Origin: Epiperipatus broadwayi
Taxonomy: Eukaryota; Onychophora; Udeonychophora; Euonychophora; Peripatidae
DNA: 64,000 bases
Assembly: GCA_028023455.1 (NCBI GenBank)
Contig: JAQFVV010000013.1
Coordinates: forward strand, 14,150,258-14,214,257
Reading direction: 5' to 3'
The notes below the pieces were generated by a model. The model was given only the letters and a program-made list of their open reading frames with translations, had not been told where the DNA came from and did no database searches. Below are positions 49,305 through 61,020 of this stretch, in pieces (the first letter of the stretch is position 1; every line of letters begins with the position of its first letter). The translations under genes were made by a program, and so were the position numbers.

Positions 49305-49988
49305 CCATCAAACATCAGATGATCACCATTCTTTATGCTTACACAAATGGATTTGCACAGAGACAAATCTCTCCATACAATAGCACCACTCAGTGCAAGC
49401 CAGAGTAATCAATGGATGCAGGAAGGTTTGTAATTAATCCCTATCTAGTGCCAGCTCATCCAATATTCCCAGACTAGTTTCTAGCTTGTGAATTTCATCA
49501 ATGAGTAATCTTAGATCTGATTGCACCTAGATCTTAGGTTCTAATGCAACCCTCTAAAAGCCATCTTTTACATGTGGTGTTTGATAGTTTAATACCAATC
49601 CTGTTCAAGAGATTATGGTGACTATGGTTATTAAAGAACCAAAGATACCAAAAAGTATGGATGCTGAACTGAACTCAGATCTATACAACTATACAAACTA
49701 ATAAGCTTGAAAACATTATTATGTTTTCATTTTGGACTCAAAGCTTTATAGTTAGGTAAAAAAAAAAAAAAAGGTGATTGCTGGATGATTATATTAGATC
49801 TTAAAATTTAGGTGCAGTGCTCTCAGATCCAATACTCTTCACTGATGAAATTCATGAACTAGAAATTAGTCTGGGGATATTGAATGAGTAGGCACTAGAT
49901 AGGGATTTTTACACAAACCTTCCTTCATCCATTGATAACTCTGATTTGCACTGAGTAGTGCTACTGTAAGGAGAGTTTTACCTCTGTG
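49305..49988. mobile_element. Fold-back element with 13-bp target duplication
   Basis: Isolated copy of the fold-back family seen in the array. It is flanked by a perfect 13-bp direct repeat AGTTTATAGTATA (49,292-49,304 and 49,989-50,001), which defines a 684-bp inserted unit. The left arm begins CCATCAAACATCAGATGATC and the right arm stops at CTCCATACAG-type sequence, so the arms differ by about 45 bp in length. Confidence 0.85.
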
Positions 49989-50419
49989 AGTTTATAGTAT
50001 AATTATTTTTTAGTAACTAGTAAAAGGACAGTTTGTGCATAGACTATGCTAATCTTTAGAATACAATGGTTATTTTTTTAAATGTAGGTGACATAGGTGA
50101 AGCTTTGCTATTCACACAGCTTTAAACTATTATTCATTTTCCTTGTTTCACTGGCAAGTAAAGTTAGCCTAGATGGAAAATCTATGATACAACTTTTTAA
50201 ATTAAATTTAGTTATTAAAATCCCATAATATTAAGCTTATGTTTGTCCTAAGTATGCAGAAATTATGAGCAATCTATTACATTAAATCCTATTTAGTTTA
50301 ATTTTATTGTAATGTTTTTATTTCTGTATGAATTTTTAACAAATATAAGCAAAACCATTTCATTAAAATATGATCCTTTAAAATTATTATTTGTAACAAA
50401 GTAAAATTAATTTATTCAC

Positions 50420-50930
50420 ATGACCCACCACTCTCCACTCTGTCTCATAACACTGATACACTTGAACACATATATATGTTGAAAAGATAATTAATTACCA
50501 ATATACCTATTTCATGCCAAACCAGCAATTGTCAGTTGATCCAGATTATCATCTCTACACATATATGTAATAAGTGCTTAGATATATATTAAGATAGCCA
50601 ATCTTCATACTTTAATGAACAGGCTTCAATCCGTGCCACACTCCAACTCTTCAACTATCCATCCAATTGAAAATCTGATGATGCAATGCTCAAAGACTAT
50701 CCTGAGGCTGAGATTCTTGTCACACCCATATTGATATAAAGTCAATCTGACCCCTCATGTAAGGATATAATCCATTTTAATACACATATGAAGGATGGGC
50801 AGACATCTCTACTATGTAATAACTGAAATACAGGCTTATTATATATCTGTGTCAGTATATATAATATATAGGGTATATGAGCACAGACTTTCAAACGACC
50901 CACCACTCTCAACTCTATATGTGTAATCTA
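50420..50930 (+). repeat. Single-arm copy of the 6-kb palindrome family
   Basis: 50,430-50,720 matches the left arm of the palindrome at 6,058-6,350 (for example CAATTGAAAATCTGATGATG). 50,825-50,930 matches its outer end again (ATATAATATATAGGGTATAT, then GAGCACAGACTTTCA). The inverted arm is absent, so here the element is linear, with about 100 bp of other sequence in between. Confidence 0.75.
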
Positions 50931-51477
50931 AATTTATATTGTTAATAAATTTTATTTTTAAACATTATAATTTGTATACTTTAATTTTAAGTAAATTATA
51001 TGTTTTAAAGCAGTTAAATCCAATAAAATTTTACAAACTAACTTGAACTTCTTTTATTAATTAAATGATCAATTTTAGTATTATCTTTAATGCATATTTT
51101 TGTGTCAAATACCATGCAAAATAAATTCATGTGTGTATCCAATATATAGATAAACATAGACAATATGTACAACAAACAGTATAAAGAAAAATATCTTAGA
51201 TTTATTAGTCATTTACAGGGAAATAAAAACTTTCAAACAATTGCTCTTTTCAGAAGATTTAATCATTAAGTACAGTAAACAGATAGTTTCATAATTTTAA
51301 ATGATAATCAAATTGCTTTAAATTTATTGAAATATTCCATTAGTGTCATCACACATGCATAAATAATATTAATTAATGATGTATAATTTGGAAATAATCA
51401 TTCATTGGTAAATGCATATAATAAATATAAATACCCATAGCACATAATTTGGCATTATTTTGGTATTTCTATAATTC

Positions 51478-51573
51478 TTTTTTCATGTGTGAAGAAAGCA
51501 TCGGCTGGGAAGCAAACCCGCGACAACTGCTTGTAATGCAGTTGTGCTGACCACTCGGCCACCAACGCTTGAC
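51478..51573 (-). mobile_element. tRNA-derived SINE
   Basis: Minus strand: TCAAGCGTTGGTGGCCGAGT, GGTCAGCACAACTGC, CGCGGGTTTGCTTCCC, CGATGC and a TTCACACATGAA tail. The A box is close to consensus. Confidence 0.85.
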
Positions 51574-51930
51574 ATTTTTATACTTTATTAAATAATGTTT
51601 TATTTTTAGAAACTTAAAGTGTGAAAAGGTTAGGTTACTATTACTAATAACTTCCAATACTGTATATATTTAAGCTTTTAATTAATTAATTGTAATATTA
51701 TTTACAGTTGACCTAAAAGTGAGGCATTTGTAGTTTATATATATATCTTCAAATTCCACTTATTGATATATGCATTTGATGAGCATAAGTTCAAAACTCT
51801 GCTTCACTCCAAATAATTTTGGTAGTTGTCTTTTTTATTAAAAAAAAGTAAATAAAATCAAACCAATGTAAAATAAGTTTGAAACTTCGGATGCAACATT
51901 AAAAAGGCATGTCTATTCTAATCTTTACAA

Positions 51931-52013
51931 TTTTTTTTTTCTTATGTCCAAGCGAACCCAGGACAAGTGCTTGTAAGGCAATTGTGCTAACCACTCGGCC
52001 ACAAACGTTTGAC
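51931..52013 (-). mobile_element. Shortened SINE with target duplication
   Basis: Minus-strand SINE lacking the last part of the tRNA body (the CGGCCGATGC region). It is flanked by TAATCTTTACAA (51,919-51,930) and TAATCTATACAA (52,014-52,025), a 12-bp target duplication with one difference. Confidence 0.8.
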
Positions 52014-52510
52014 TAATCTATACAATTTAATCATCTATTAGGTTATTATGTAAAGTTTTTGAGAATTAACAATGGATTTTAGACTGTATCTGATAATAAA
52101 GTTTAAAAATATTGAAATACATGATTAAATATTTTCTTTGTTACTACATTAAAATTGTAAGAGAAATAAATCAATTTTTTTTTTTACATTCTTTGTTAAT
52201 AAAAATTTTGTACAGTGGTTTGGTCTTAATTATATTTTGTGTGCTCACTAACGCAAAATATATTCATATACATATACAGTATTATTATTTTCTTTCTAAT
52301 GATATGTTTTCTGTTGTGCAGGTTCTGTGTAATTTGTGTAAAATACTGTTAATATTTTAACTATAATATTTGATTTGATTTAAATAATTGAATCTTGATG
52401 TATTAACTCTTTGCTTTCAACTGCATATACTCTTCTTTTAGGCTATAATAAGCTATTAATCATTAAACCGTAATGCCCCAACTTATTTTTAACTTTTGAA
52501 TTACTTTTCA

Positions 52511-52526
52511 GATGATGATGATGATG

Positions 52527-52580
<54 letters not shown>
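52511..52580. repeat. Compound (GAT)n (TTA)n microsatellite
   Basis: Six GAT units run into about 17 TTA units. The associated Asp/Tyr-rich open frame is a shadow of this repeat. Confidence 0.95.
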
Positions 52581-53589
52581 TAGAGTGTGATTGCACCTTA
52601 AGTGGTATTCATAAAATGGTAAATTTACTGAATCATTTTAATATGTATAAATATCTAATTTTTGAATTGCAAACTATGATAATGCATTAATTATCTGGAG
52701 GTTTGTGCCAATAACATTTTACTTGAATTATATGTTGGATTAAATTTTTTTAAGGAAAGTTCAAACTGTATTTATATTTTTAAAGTAATTTCAACTATCA
52801 AGAACTATGGAATCAGAGACATAAAGCCAAAATTGGAGTTGTGGAAGAATTTCTGATTACTAACATCACAGTTGGGAAAAAAATACTGTGACTCATTGCT
52901 AATCAATTTTATAAAAATCGGAAATATGGTGAAAATAATTGAAAATAAAACTAAATAAATTCTAAAAATATTAAATTTATACTTTAGTACAAAATACAAG
53001 TAATTCTCATATAATATGGCAGTTGGTACACAAAATTGTATTACAGAATCTCATAAAAAGCACAAAAATGTAAATTATATTCTAGTTGAGTAACAATATT
53101 TCTTTTTCATTTTCTTTATGGACACAAAATTAAAATTAGCAATTTAATTTATTAATTTTTTTTTCTTCATTGCCATTTTTATTTTTAATGTGTCTTGTTT
53201 TTTTGCTTCATTTGTTTTTATTGTTAGCAACAATATATATACAATTACACAATGTTATATTAGTAATTTACTTATACACATTAATTACCTATTATGTTAA
53301 CAATCTATTATAAATGCAGTAATTGAAATTAGGATCAGAATCAGAAGTCATTAAAATAGCAATCAGGATTGGAGTCTAAAATTTTGACTGCCAACTCCAT
53401 TTAACATTTTGACTGGCATTATTTTTGTCTTTTTTTTTTTTTTTCAGGTGTTTCTGATCTGATCAGTAACAGTTTTGCACAGTAAATAAACTGGTAATCT
53501 TTTGATTCATGAATATTGATTTTAAAATAATGCTTTAACCAATTGAGCTATTTGCCTAAACACAACAGGCAATCACATTATCAGCATTT

Positions 53590-53700
53590 CTTGTACTTCA
53601 TCAAGCTGTTAAAACAGGCAAAACTCTCCACACAGTAGTGCCACTCAATGGCTTGCAATGAGGGGCACTACTGTATGGAGATTTTTGACTGACACAGCAG
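53590..53700. repeat. Short fold-back relic
   Basis: GGCAAAACTCTCCACACAGT, then AGTGCCACTCAATGGC on the left, is mirrored by CACTACTGTATGGAG on the right. It is a much-reduced member of the fold-back family, reduced to the tips of its arms. Confidence 0.65.
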
Positions 53701-54589
53701 GCAGTAAACATTTTATAAGCTTACCTAAGAGGATGTTCATGATTTTCCTTTTTTTAATTTAAGAACATGAATTATAAGTGATTTCCAAACATTATAAATT
53801 ATCACGCTAGGTTGGCTTATATGGTTATTTTTCATTATCATATGAAATCTTTAAATTTTCTTTTTTCTCTCTCTCTAATATTATTTCTTGTTTATTTATT
53901 GGTACGTGCATAGTTTGTTATTTTAAATGTTGCTTTTTTTGTATAGTGGTTGTTTTATGTGATTTTAATTGGCTTATATGGTTATTTTTCATTGTCATGT
54001 GGAATCTTTAAATTTTCTTTTTATTTTCTCTCTAATATTATTTATTTTTTGGTACATGCATGGTTTGTTATTTTAAATGTTGCTCTTTTTCTATAGTTGT
54101 TGTTTTATGTGATTTTAATTGCTTTTTCAATGTGTCAGCCACTTTCAAGAATATATATTTTTCAACATTTGCAATGCTCTAATGCTTTTCCATGGATTCC
54201 AACTTCATCAGTTGTGCTAAAGTCTTGAACATCACTGATAAAAAATTAGAAAAATACTGAAATTTTATTTTATATAGTGCAAATTTTATATGCTTTCTAT
54301 AGTTATAAATACTTATATAATTTACATTCTGGCCACTTCCATTTTTTATAAATCTAATTTTTAATAAACCTTATTTGTGCTTCTCTTTATTATCTCTTTA
54401 CCTGTTTATTTATTTATCTGTATATATGTCTGTTATCTGCTTATCTATAAATTAATCTCATTTACCATATTTTATCTATTTATCTATATATTTTTCTATC
54501 ATACCAAACTCAAATCACAGATTTTTAAAGATTAATCCAAATTTAATGTTACATAATGATTTATTCTAATCACTAAGAATATATATATA

Positions 54590-55880
54590 TTTTCACATGA
54601 TCACTATTTCATATGCTTACACATGTTAATAAGAGTACTAAATTTTCCATTCAGTAGTGCCACCAAATGCAAGCCTTTATAATCAATGGATGTAGAAAGG
54701 TTTGTGTATAAAATTCCTATCTAGTGCCTATTTTCCAACATCTCCAGACTAGTTTCTAGCTTATAGCTTTCACCAGGAAGGAACTTTGAATTTGAGAGTA
54801 CTATACCTTGATCTTAGGATCTAAGGCAACCCTCCAATAGCCATATTTTACCTATTTGGTTAATTATAAAGCTAGAAGTCTAAGATGAAAACACTATAGC
54901 TATATAGATCTGAACTCAGTTCAGCATTTATACATTTTCATGTCTTTGGTTTTCAAAAACATGTCACCATTATTCTATGGGCAGACTAAATATAAAGCCA
55001 TTAAAACATCACATTGCCACCATTTTATATGCTTACCCATACTATTAGTAAGAGTATCAAACTCTCCATGCAGTGATACCACCAAGTGCAAGCCTTCTCA
55101 ATCAATGAATACAGAAAGGTTTGTGCATAAAATCCCTACTTAGTGCTACTCATTCAACTTCCACAGACTAGTTTCTAGTTTGTGGCTTTCATCAGTGAGG
55201 AGCCTTGGATTTGAGAGCACTGCTGGAGGGTTGCATTAGATTCTAAGATCTAGGTGCAGTACTCTCAAATCCAAGGTTACTCATTGTAGAAAGCTACATG
55301 CCAGAAACTAGTCTGGGGATACTGGAGTATGCACAAACCTTCATGCATCCACTAATTATGAAGGATTGCACTTGGTGGCATTACCATACGGAGAGTTTGA
55401 TACTCATTACCAGCATGGTAAGCATATGAAATGGTGATCATGTGAAATTTGATTGTTTTATACCTATTCTGCCCATAGGATAATAGTGACGGTAGTTTTT
55501 GAAAAACCAAAGTCACCAAAATGTGTAGATGCTGAACTGAGTTTCGATTTATATGACTGTGAGTTCAGATCTATATGACTATACAAGTGTATGAGCTCGG
55601 GCTGAAAACATTATGCTGTTTTCATCCTGAGCTTCTAGCTTTATAGTTAATCAAATAGGTAAATTATGGCTACTGGAAGGTTGCATTAGATCCTAAGACT
55701 TGGCTCATAAATCCAAGGCCCCTCACTGATGAAAGCCACAAACTAGAAACTTAATCTGGGGTTGTTGGATGTGTAGGCACTAGATAGGAATTTTATGCAC
55801 AAATTTTCCAGCATCCATTGATTATGAAAGCCTGTCCCTTGGTGGCACTACTGAATGAAGAGTTTGGTATTCACATATAT
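54590..55880. mobile_element. Compound fold-back element, diverged copies
   Basis: Left arm 54,595-54,900, partly repeated at 54,950-55,230, then right-arm copies at 55,230-55,430 and 55,600-55,870. Blocks such as CTCCAGACTAGTTTCTAGCT (left) and AGAAACTTAATCTGGGG (right) show the inversion. The flanks share ATATATTTT (about 54,586 and 55,876), a weak possible target duplication. It lies about 0.8 kb upstream of exon 2. Confidence 0.7.
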
Positions 55881-56634
55881 TTTTCTTTATAGTAGAGGAA
55901 ATTTTTATGTAAAAAAACATTTCTTATTGTACATGTGCAATTTATTGGCTATAATGCTAAAAATTATTTCAAGCCCATATCAAACTTGCTATTCTATATT
56001 ATTTGCACTAGTTGTTACATCAACATAAAATATTATAAAAATTTAAATAATACTTTTTCAGTCCATGCATAAATTATAGTTTTTTATATGAATTGACTAT
56101 ACTGGATAAATTTATTTATGCAGTGCAGTTTTAAATAACATATATCATTTGCAGTTGGATGCAATATTTCTATTATGCTAAAATTACAAATAAATTTCTA
56201 TAGGCATTCGAACATTATATTTTTATTAATGTCATCTATTACATCTTAGGAACAATAAATAATTTGCTTTCTTTAATGAAAAAGTATCAACATTATAAGG
56301 TTACATTGGAGTACTTCAGATTTGCTCATATATAAGCATTTGAGTTGTAGGAATAAGTGATTCATTTTATTCCTGCATAGATAGTATATCTTGTATTGGA
56401 AAGGAAAATATTCATTTATTATTTAACACTCGCAAAGCGTGTGCACAATTAGCTTGAAAGGCTGATATTTGAATGTAAACTCTAGATTGATAACTTTAAC
56501 CATTATTTTTCCTTTACTTTTAGAATGCTTTTATATAAATATAGTTAACTTCTTTATTGGTATAAAAAAATTTAAAGTAATTTATAAATATTTAATAAAA
56601 TAAAAGACATAGTTGTATAAAAACTTTTTTTTAG

Positions 56635-56761
56635 TGTTCATTGTCAAAAGTTTTACCAAGACTTGGAAGAATCACTTACCTGTAAAATCACTTGTGAAAA
56701 GAGTGCTGAAGTATACAAAAAAGTTATTAATGAAATGCCATTATATGTGCCACATAACAAG
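56635..56761 (+). CDS. ADP-ribosyl cyclase second coding exon
   Basis: 127 bp, open throughout in the frame dictated by the first exons: it supplies one base to finish a Ser codon, then 42 codons, and ends in phase 0 at AAG before GTAATA. It is preceded by CTTTTTTTTAG, a strong acceptor. The peptide has HCQKFYQDLEESLTCKITC, then YKKVINEMPLYVPHNK. This matches the family pattern of a second cysteine (the D/H-C after the first exon), a W/F-x-x-F stretch, an N/T-x-C centre and a closing C/P-x-NK just before the FWS motif of the next exon. An extra cysteine two residues before K-I-T-C is unusual. The Cys pair IGKC (exon 1) and HC (exon 2) would form the first disulfide. The catalytic Trp and Glu lie in later exons outside the window. 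Confidence 0.75.
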
Positions 56762-57380
56762 GTAATAGTACTTTATGTGTCGGTTTAATATTAAACTTTT
56801 ACATACACCCAAATTGTTTTTAATGAAAGCGTAAGAATATTTATTAGATAAGGTCATTTTTAAGTAGCTTAAGATATATTTGTATGCATATATATGTATG
56901 TTTGTTTATTTATGTATGTATTACTATGTATGTTTTGTGCTGCTATTTATGAATATATGCTTACCAAATATATATAATTTCTGCCTATATGTGATTAAAT
57001 TAATTTTTATAGATTATCTTGATTTTATTATCTACAGAAATATGAAAGTGAATAATTAAATTCTGGAAGTTTTGTGATGCAAATATCTTTATCAGGAGAC
57101 TGGGATTAAACATTTTATTCTGCATACTAAACAAAATAATGATTTATAACTAGAAACATATAATAGCACAACAAACTACGTTTACTATACACCTGGTCTG
57201 CCTCCTAGTATTATAAAACTTATCTACAAATAAATAAAAAAATATATTTCTTTCCACCATCCAAGATTGACTATAACTGAGAAACTGTAATACTAAAAAT
57301 AAATATTAAAATGTGACAATATTATAATGAAAAGTTTTAACAAATTTTCTATTTTCACTCCTATTATTATAGTATCTCAG
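56762..57380 (+). other. Start of intron 2
   Basis: Follows the exon donor (GTAATA). It is AT-rich with no further exon recognised. The expected next exon should begin with a hydrophobic residue and an F/L-W-S motif. I found no such open segment with an acceptor up to 64,000, so this intron probably extends beyond the window and contains the LINE below. Confidence 0.5.
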
Positions 57381-57589
<209 letters not shown>

Positions 57590-58032
57590 GTTTCAAAGGT
57601 AACTTTATTAAAATTAAAAAACATGTGGTTACATTGGTTGTTGATTATACATAGGTTTACATAGTTATTACACTACAGTCTGTATGTTTGATTAGAGTCT
57701 CTGCATTTCAGATTTCCCTGTATGCCTTGTTCTCTGTATTTGACTCTTCATGTTCCATCCTGTTGCTTCTTGCTTGCATTGTTTTTGCAACATTGCCCTT
57801 TTCTATTATATCATTTATTACAAAGTGGCTTGTATTTTAAAAAGAGACGGTGGTACAATAATGCTGTCTCTTTCCCTTATTTTTTGCAATTTGATTTTAT
57901 AGGTATTAGGATGCCTACTTGTGTTGTTCCCCAGTGTAAAAGTGCATCTGGTACACCAGAATGCATATAAGCTGAATGTGGCTGCCCTTATGGTTAGTAT
58001 TCCATTATTTTTGAATGTTTGTAGTATCTCAT

Positions 58033-58806
58033 CTATTGGGATTCCATTTTTCTATATCTGCCAACCATCATCTGTCTTACTTTTTTAAGTCCTGAACAGT
58101 TATATACGAAATGGTCCTGTGTTTCCTCATCCCTGTGACATAGCAAGGGATCTATATTTATGTAGAATCTTCTGTATCTTATAAAATGACTTGTAGGTAA
58201 TGCTTTTAAATTGACTTTAATTATGAAATCATAAAATTTTGTTTCCATGTACCATTTCTTAAATTTTTTAAGTAATTGACTGTTATCAACTCCTAGTACA
58301 GATATTTGGTTGTTCTCAGATTGTTTTTCTGTTAATAAATCATGTATTTGCCAATATGTATATTTTATTGGACTTTTCAGTGTTACTTTGTTTTTGATGC
58401 CCTCAATGCTTTCAAGCAACATAAAGATATAACTGTTTGTAGGTGGTTGGCGATCTGTGGGTGTGATTTCCAATATTAGTTCAATATCTGGCAACCTTTT
58501 GATTATGGCTATTAGCAGATCTATTGTTTTTTGTGTCTGAAACACTGATATTGAGTGAAGTCCCAGACCATTCCATTTTGTTGGTTGGTTAAGTTGCCTT
58601 ATTGAAATGGCAACTACTTTTCTGTTCCATAGTAGTTTGTTACAAAATGAGTTAATTGAGGCTATAAATGGTTTTGTGAAACTGATTATTGGTAAGTTGT
58701 AGCTTATTTTTGACATTATGAGTTGATTGAATAGTGATACTTTTGCGTATATTGATAGATATTGATAGATATGATCTGGATAATGATTGTGTGATTTCTG
58801 CTGCAT
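58033..58806 (-). pseudogene. LINE C-terminal domain
   Basis: An open frame of 257 codons covering the region after the RT. It contains VSLFNQLIMSKISYN, KLLWNRKVVAISIRQLNQ and, near the end, LLCHRDEETQDHFVYNC, a C-x(8)-H-x(4)-C cluster like the C-terminal zinc-knuckle region of LINE proteins. It is the best preserved part of the element. It overlaps the downstream frame of the RT piece by a frameshift at about 58,800. Confidence 0.8.
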
Positions 58807-58834
58807 CCACTTTGAGTTTGTTTTGTATTTTTGT

Positions 58835-59790
58835 TCACATTTGATTTATTCCCAGATAAAATGGGAAACCTAGAAAACTGCCGGGCTTTCCTTGATAAAT
58901 TTGTTTGTTTATTTTCCCTGTAAAAATTGTCCAAGCAGCTGACTTATTGATATTGATTTTAAGGTTGAATTTTTTTGTATAATCTTCTATGATGTTTTGT
59001 AGTGCTTGTAGTTGCTTTTTTGATGTTAAGAATATTGTGATATCATCCATATAAGCCATACAAGGAATGTATCTTTTGGTATTAACACTCCCTGTATTTT
59101 TTTTTTCAATTTCTTCTAATAAAGGGTTTATGTAGAATGTGAACATTAGTGTACTCAGTGATGAACCTTGTGGTATTGATTGAGTGGGATAGAATGATGA
59201 TGAGGTTCTTCCGTTAAGTGTGATATGTACTTCTCTGTTTAAAAGTAGTTTGGCTATTGTATGTAATATTGATCATGGTATTTGTGTTTCCTTTAGTTGT
59301 TTTAGTAAGATTTTTATTGGTACCGAGTTGAAAGCACTTTCAAAATCTAGTTGTACTGTAATTGAGCATATTTGTTCTTCTTAATAACTGAGTTAATTAT
59401 AGTTTTAAAGATTAGTGCTGCCTGACCTTTGGATGAGTCTTTCTTTGCATATTGATGTTGTGATATTTTTGTTAGTATGAATGGTTCAATTTTCACCTTT
59501 CTTACTTTTTCTAGCAGTTTAATTCCTAAAGGCTCCATTGAGATAGATCTTAAGTTGGTGATCTAGGTAATAGGTTCTTGTTTTTTCATAAATGGTACTA
59601 TTGATATCTTGTATAATCCCGGTATGCTACATATTTTTTGTGATATTTGATTTTCCAGTTGAGACAGGTATGTATTTGTAATTTGGATAAGATGTGCAAG
59701 TATGAACTGTGAAATGCCTGGAGGTCCTGGATGACATGTGGCAGGGATTGATGCTAATATTGCCTTAAAGTCCTTGATTTTAAATGGCAT
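58835..59790 (-). pseudogene. LINE reverse transcriptase, broken
   Basis: The order on the minus strand is: CHPGPPGISQFILAHL (KAPGPDG-type entry; 59,563-59,790), then SSKGQAALIFKTI (59,347-59,538; Q-x-G-F region), then SIPQGSSLS and FTFYINPLLEEI, then CMAYMDDITIF (58,835-59,146; catalytic YxDD box) and ININKSAAW. Stops and frameshifts separate the pieces. Confidence 0.85.
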
Positions 59791-59946
59791 CTCATCTTCA
59801 GTTGTTCCAAAATAAACATCTGTGCATGTGAATTGTGCATGCTTAGTTCACTTTGTTTTGAAATGGCTATATATAAGTGCAGTATGTTAATTCCTGCTAT
59901 AATCTTATTTTCCAATTCCAGCACCATGGGAACTTTATTTGTGAAT

Positions 59947-60444
59947 GGATATCCCAAAACCCACCTAATGTATCCATGTGTCCAAGTGTGTGGGTGCACT
60001 AAGCAATTTTTTTTGCTTAGATATTGTTTTAATTTATTGCAAGTCTGTTTATAGAGATGGGTGAGTTTTATTATGTTTGTTTGATTATGTTAAACCAGTT
60101 TAGACAGACTGATTCTTTTATGTATTTCATCTGCTAATGTGATTAGTCTGGAGGGAGGAATTGATTTTTGTGTGATATGGTTTATATATGTATCTGGATA
60201 TGGATATCCCAAAGCCCACCTAATGTATCCATGTGTCCAACTGTGTGGCTGTGCTAGGCAATTTTGTTTTTTGCTTAGATATTGTTTTAATTTATTGCAA
60301 GTCTGTTTATAGAGCTGGGTGAGTTTTATTATGTTTGTTTGATTATGTTGAACCAGTTTAGACAGACTGATTCTTTTATGTATTTCATCTGCTGTGATTA
60401 GTCTGGATAGAGGGATTGATTTTTGTGTGATATGGTTTATATTA
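59947..60444 (-). repeat. 255-bp tandem duplication inside the LINE
   Basis: Two copies start with GGATATCCCAAAACCCACCT (59,947) and GGATATCCCAAAGCCCACCT (60,202). Both contain AAGTCTGTTTATAGAG and end at TGTGATATGGTTTATAT. The encoded stretch WTHGYIRWALGYP and ...DEIHKRISLSKLV is therefore repeated in the 60,090-60,728 frame. Differences between copies show it is not very recent. Confidence 0.85.
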
Positions 60445-61010
60445 AATGAAAGCATGTTGGTGTAAGCTATGTATCTGGATATCAAGTCTAATTCTAGCTG
60501 ATTTATTTTATTTATCATTATATAAATTTCTGAGAAGAGTGACTCCATAGTGTTATCTGGTAGTAGGATCCTGATTGTTTTTTGCAAATTAATTATTGTG
60601 CTGTGGTGTGTGTTTATATTTAGTGTTATTATCTGTGCTGTATGGTCTGAAAAAGGGTATAGGGAAAGTGTGAGTTCTATTGAATGATGCAGCATTGGGG
60701 AATAAAACAGATCTATTAAAAGTTCCATGCCTATTGTTATAAAATGATATAGATTTTAGGTGGTAAAAAATCTTCTACACTCATGAGTGGAAATGTTAAC
60801 TGGTGTATCCATTTCATAATAAATTTTTTATAACTCATGTTGAAATCTCTCGTAAGAATAGTTGGGTAAGGATTGTTTGAGAGGATTGAGTTAATTATTG
60901 TTATTATTCTGTTAATTACAGTTGACTCTGGTGATATGTATACAGATATAATATTTATTGAGAAGTTTTTATTATTGAATGTGGTTATTAATAGATTTGC
61001 ATATATGTGT
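60090..61010 (-). pseudogene. LINE endonuclease remnant
   Basis: Reading the minus strand from about 61,010: INIISVYISPESTVI and then YPTILTRDFNM correspond to the VYxPP and ILxGDFN motifs of AP-type endonucleases (G replaced by R). After a stop, the frame 60,728-60,090 gives LFYSPMLHHS and YPFSDHTAQIITLNI, the terminal S-D-H motif. The N-terminal part of the domain is missing. Confidence 0.75.
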
Positions 61011-61020
61011 ACCTGGGTCT

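Larger units (their letters stand above)
57590..61020 (-). mobile_element. L1/Tx1-like non-LTR retrotransposon, 5'-truncated
   Basis: Minus-strand element: endonuclease remnant (about 61,010-60,090), RT (59,790-58,835), C-terminal domain with a Cys/His cluster (to 58,033), then a 3' untranslated part ending in the trinucleotide microsatellite. Motif order and the post-RT text (KVSLFNQLIMSKISYNLPII, then KLLWNRK and WNGLGLHSI) suit the L1/Tx1 lineage. Several frameshifts and an internal 255-bp duplication make it inactive. It sits in intron 2 of the cyclase gene in antisense orientation. Confidence 0.85.

Noticed and set aside
52496-52690. Asp/Tyr-rich small protein
   Set aside because: Shadow of the (GAT)n(TTA)n microsatellite.
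56635-56761. Exon 2 belonging to a separate, complete single-copy cyclase gene with its own nearby first exon
   Set aside because: No further first-exon-like sequence was found between 31.2 and 56.6 kb. Not fully excluded, since a diverged exon could be missed by eye.
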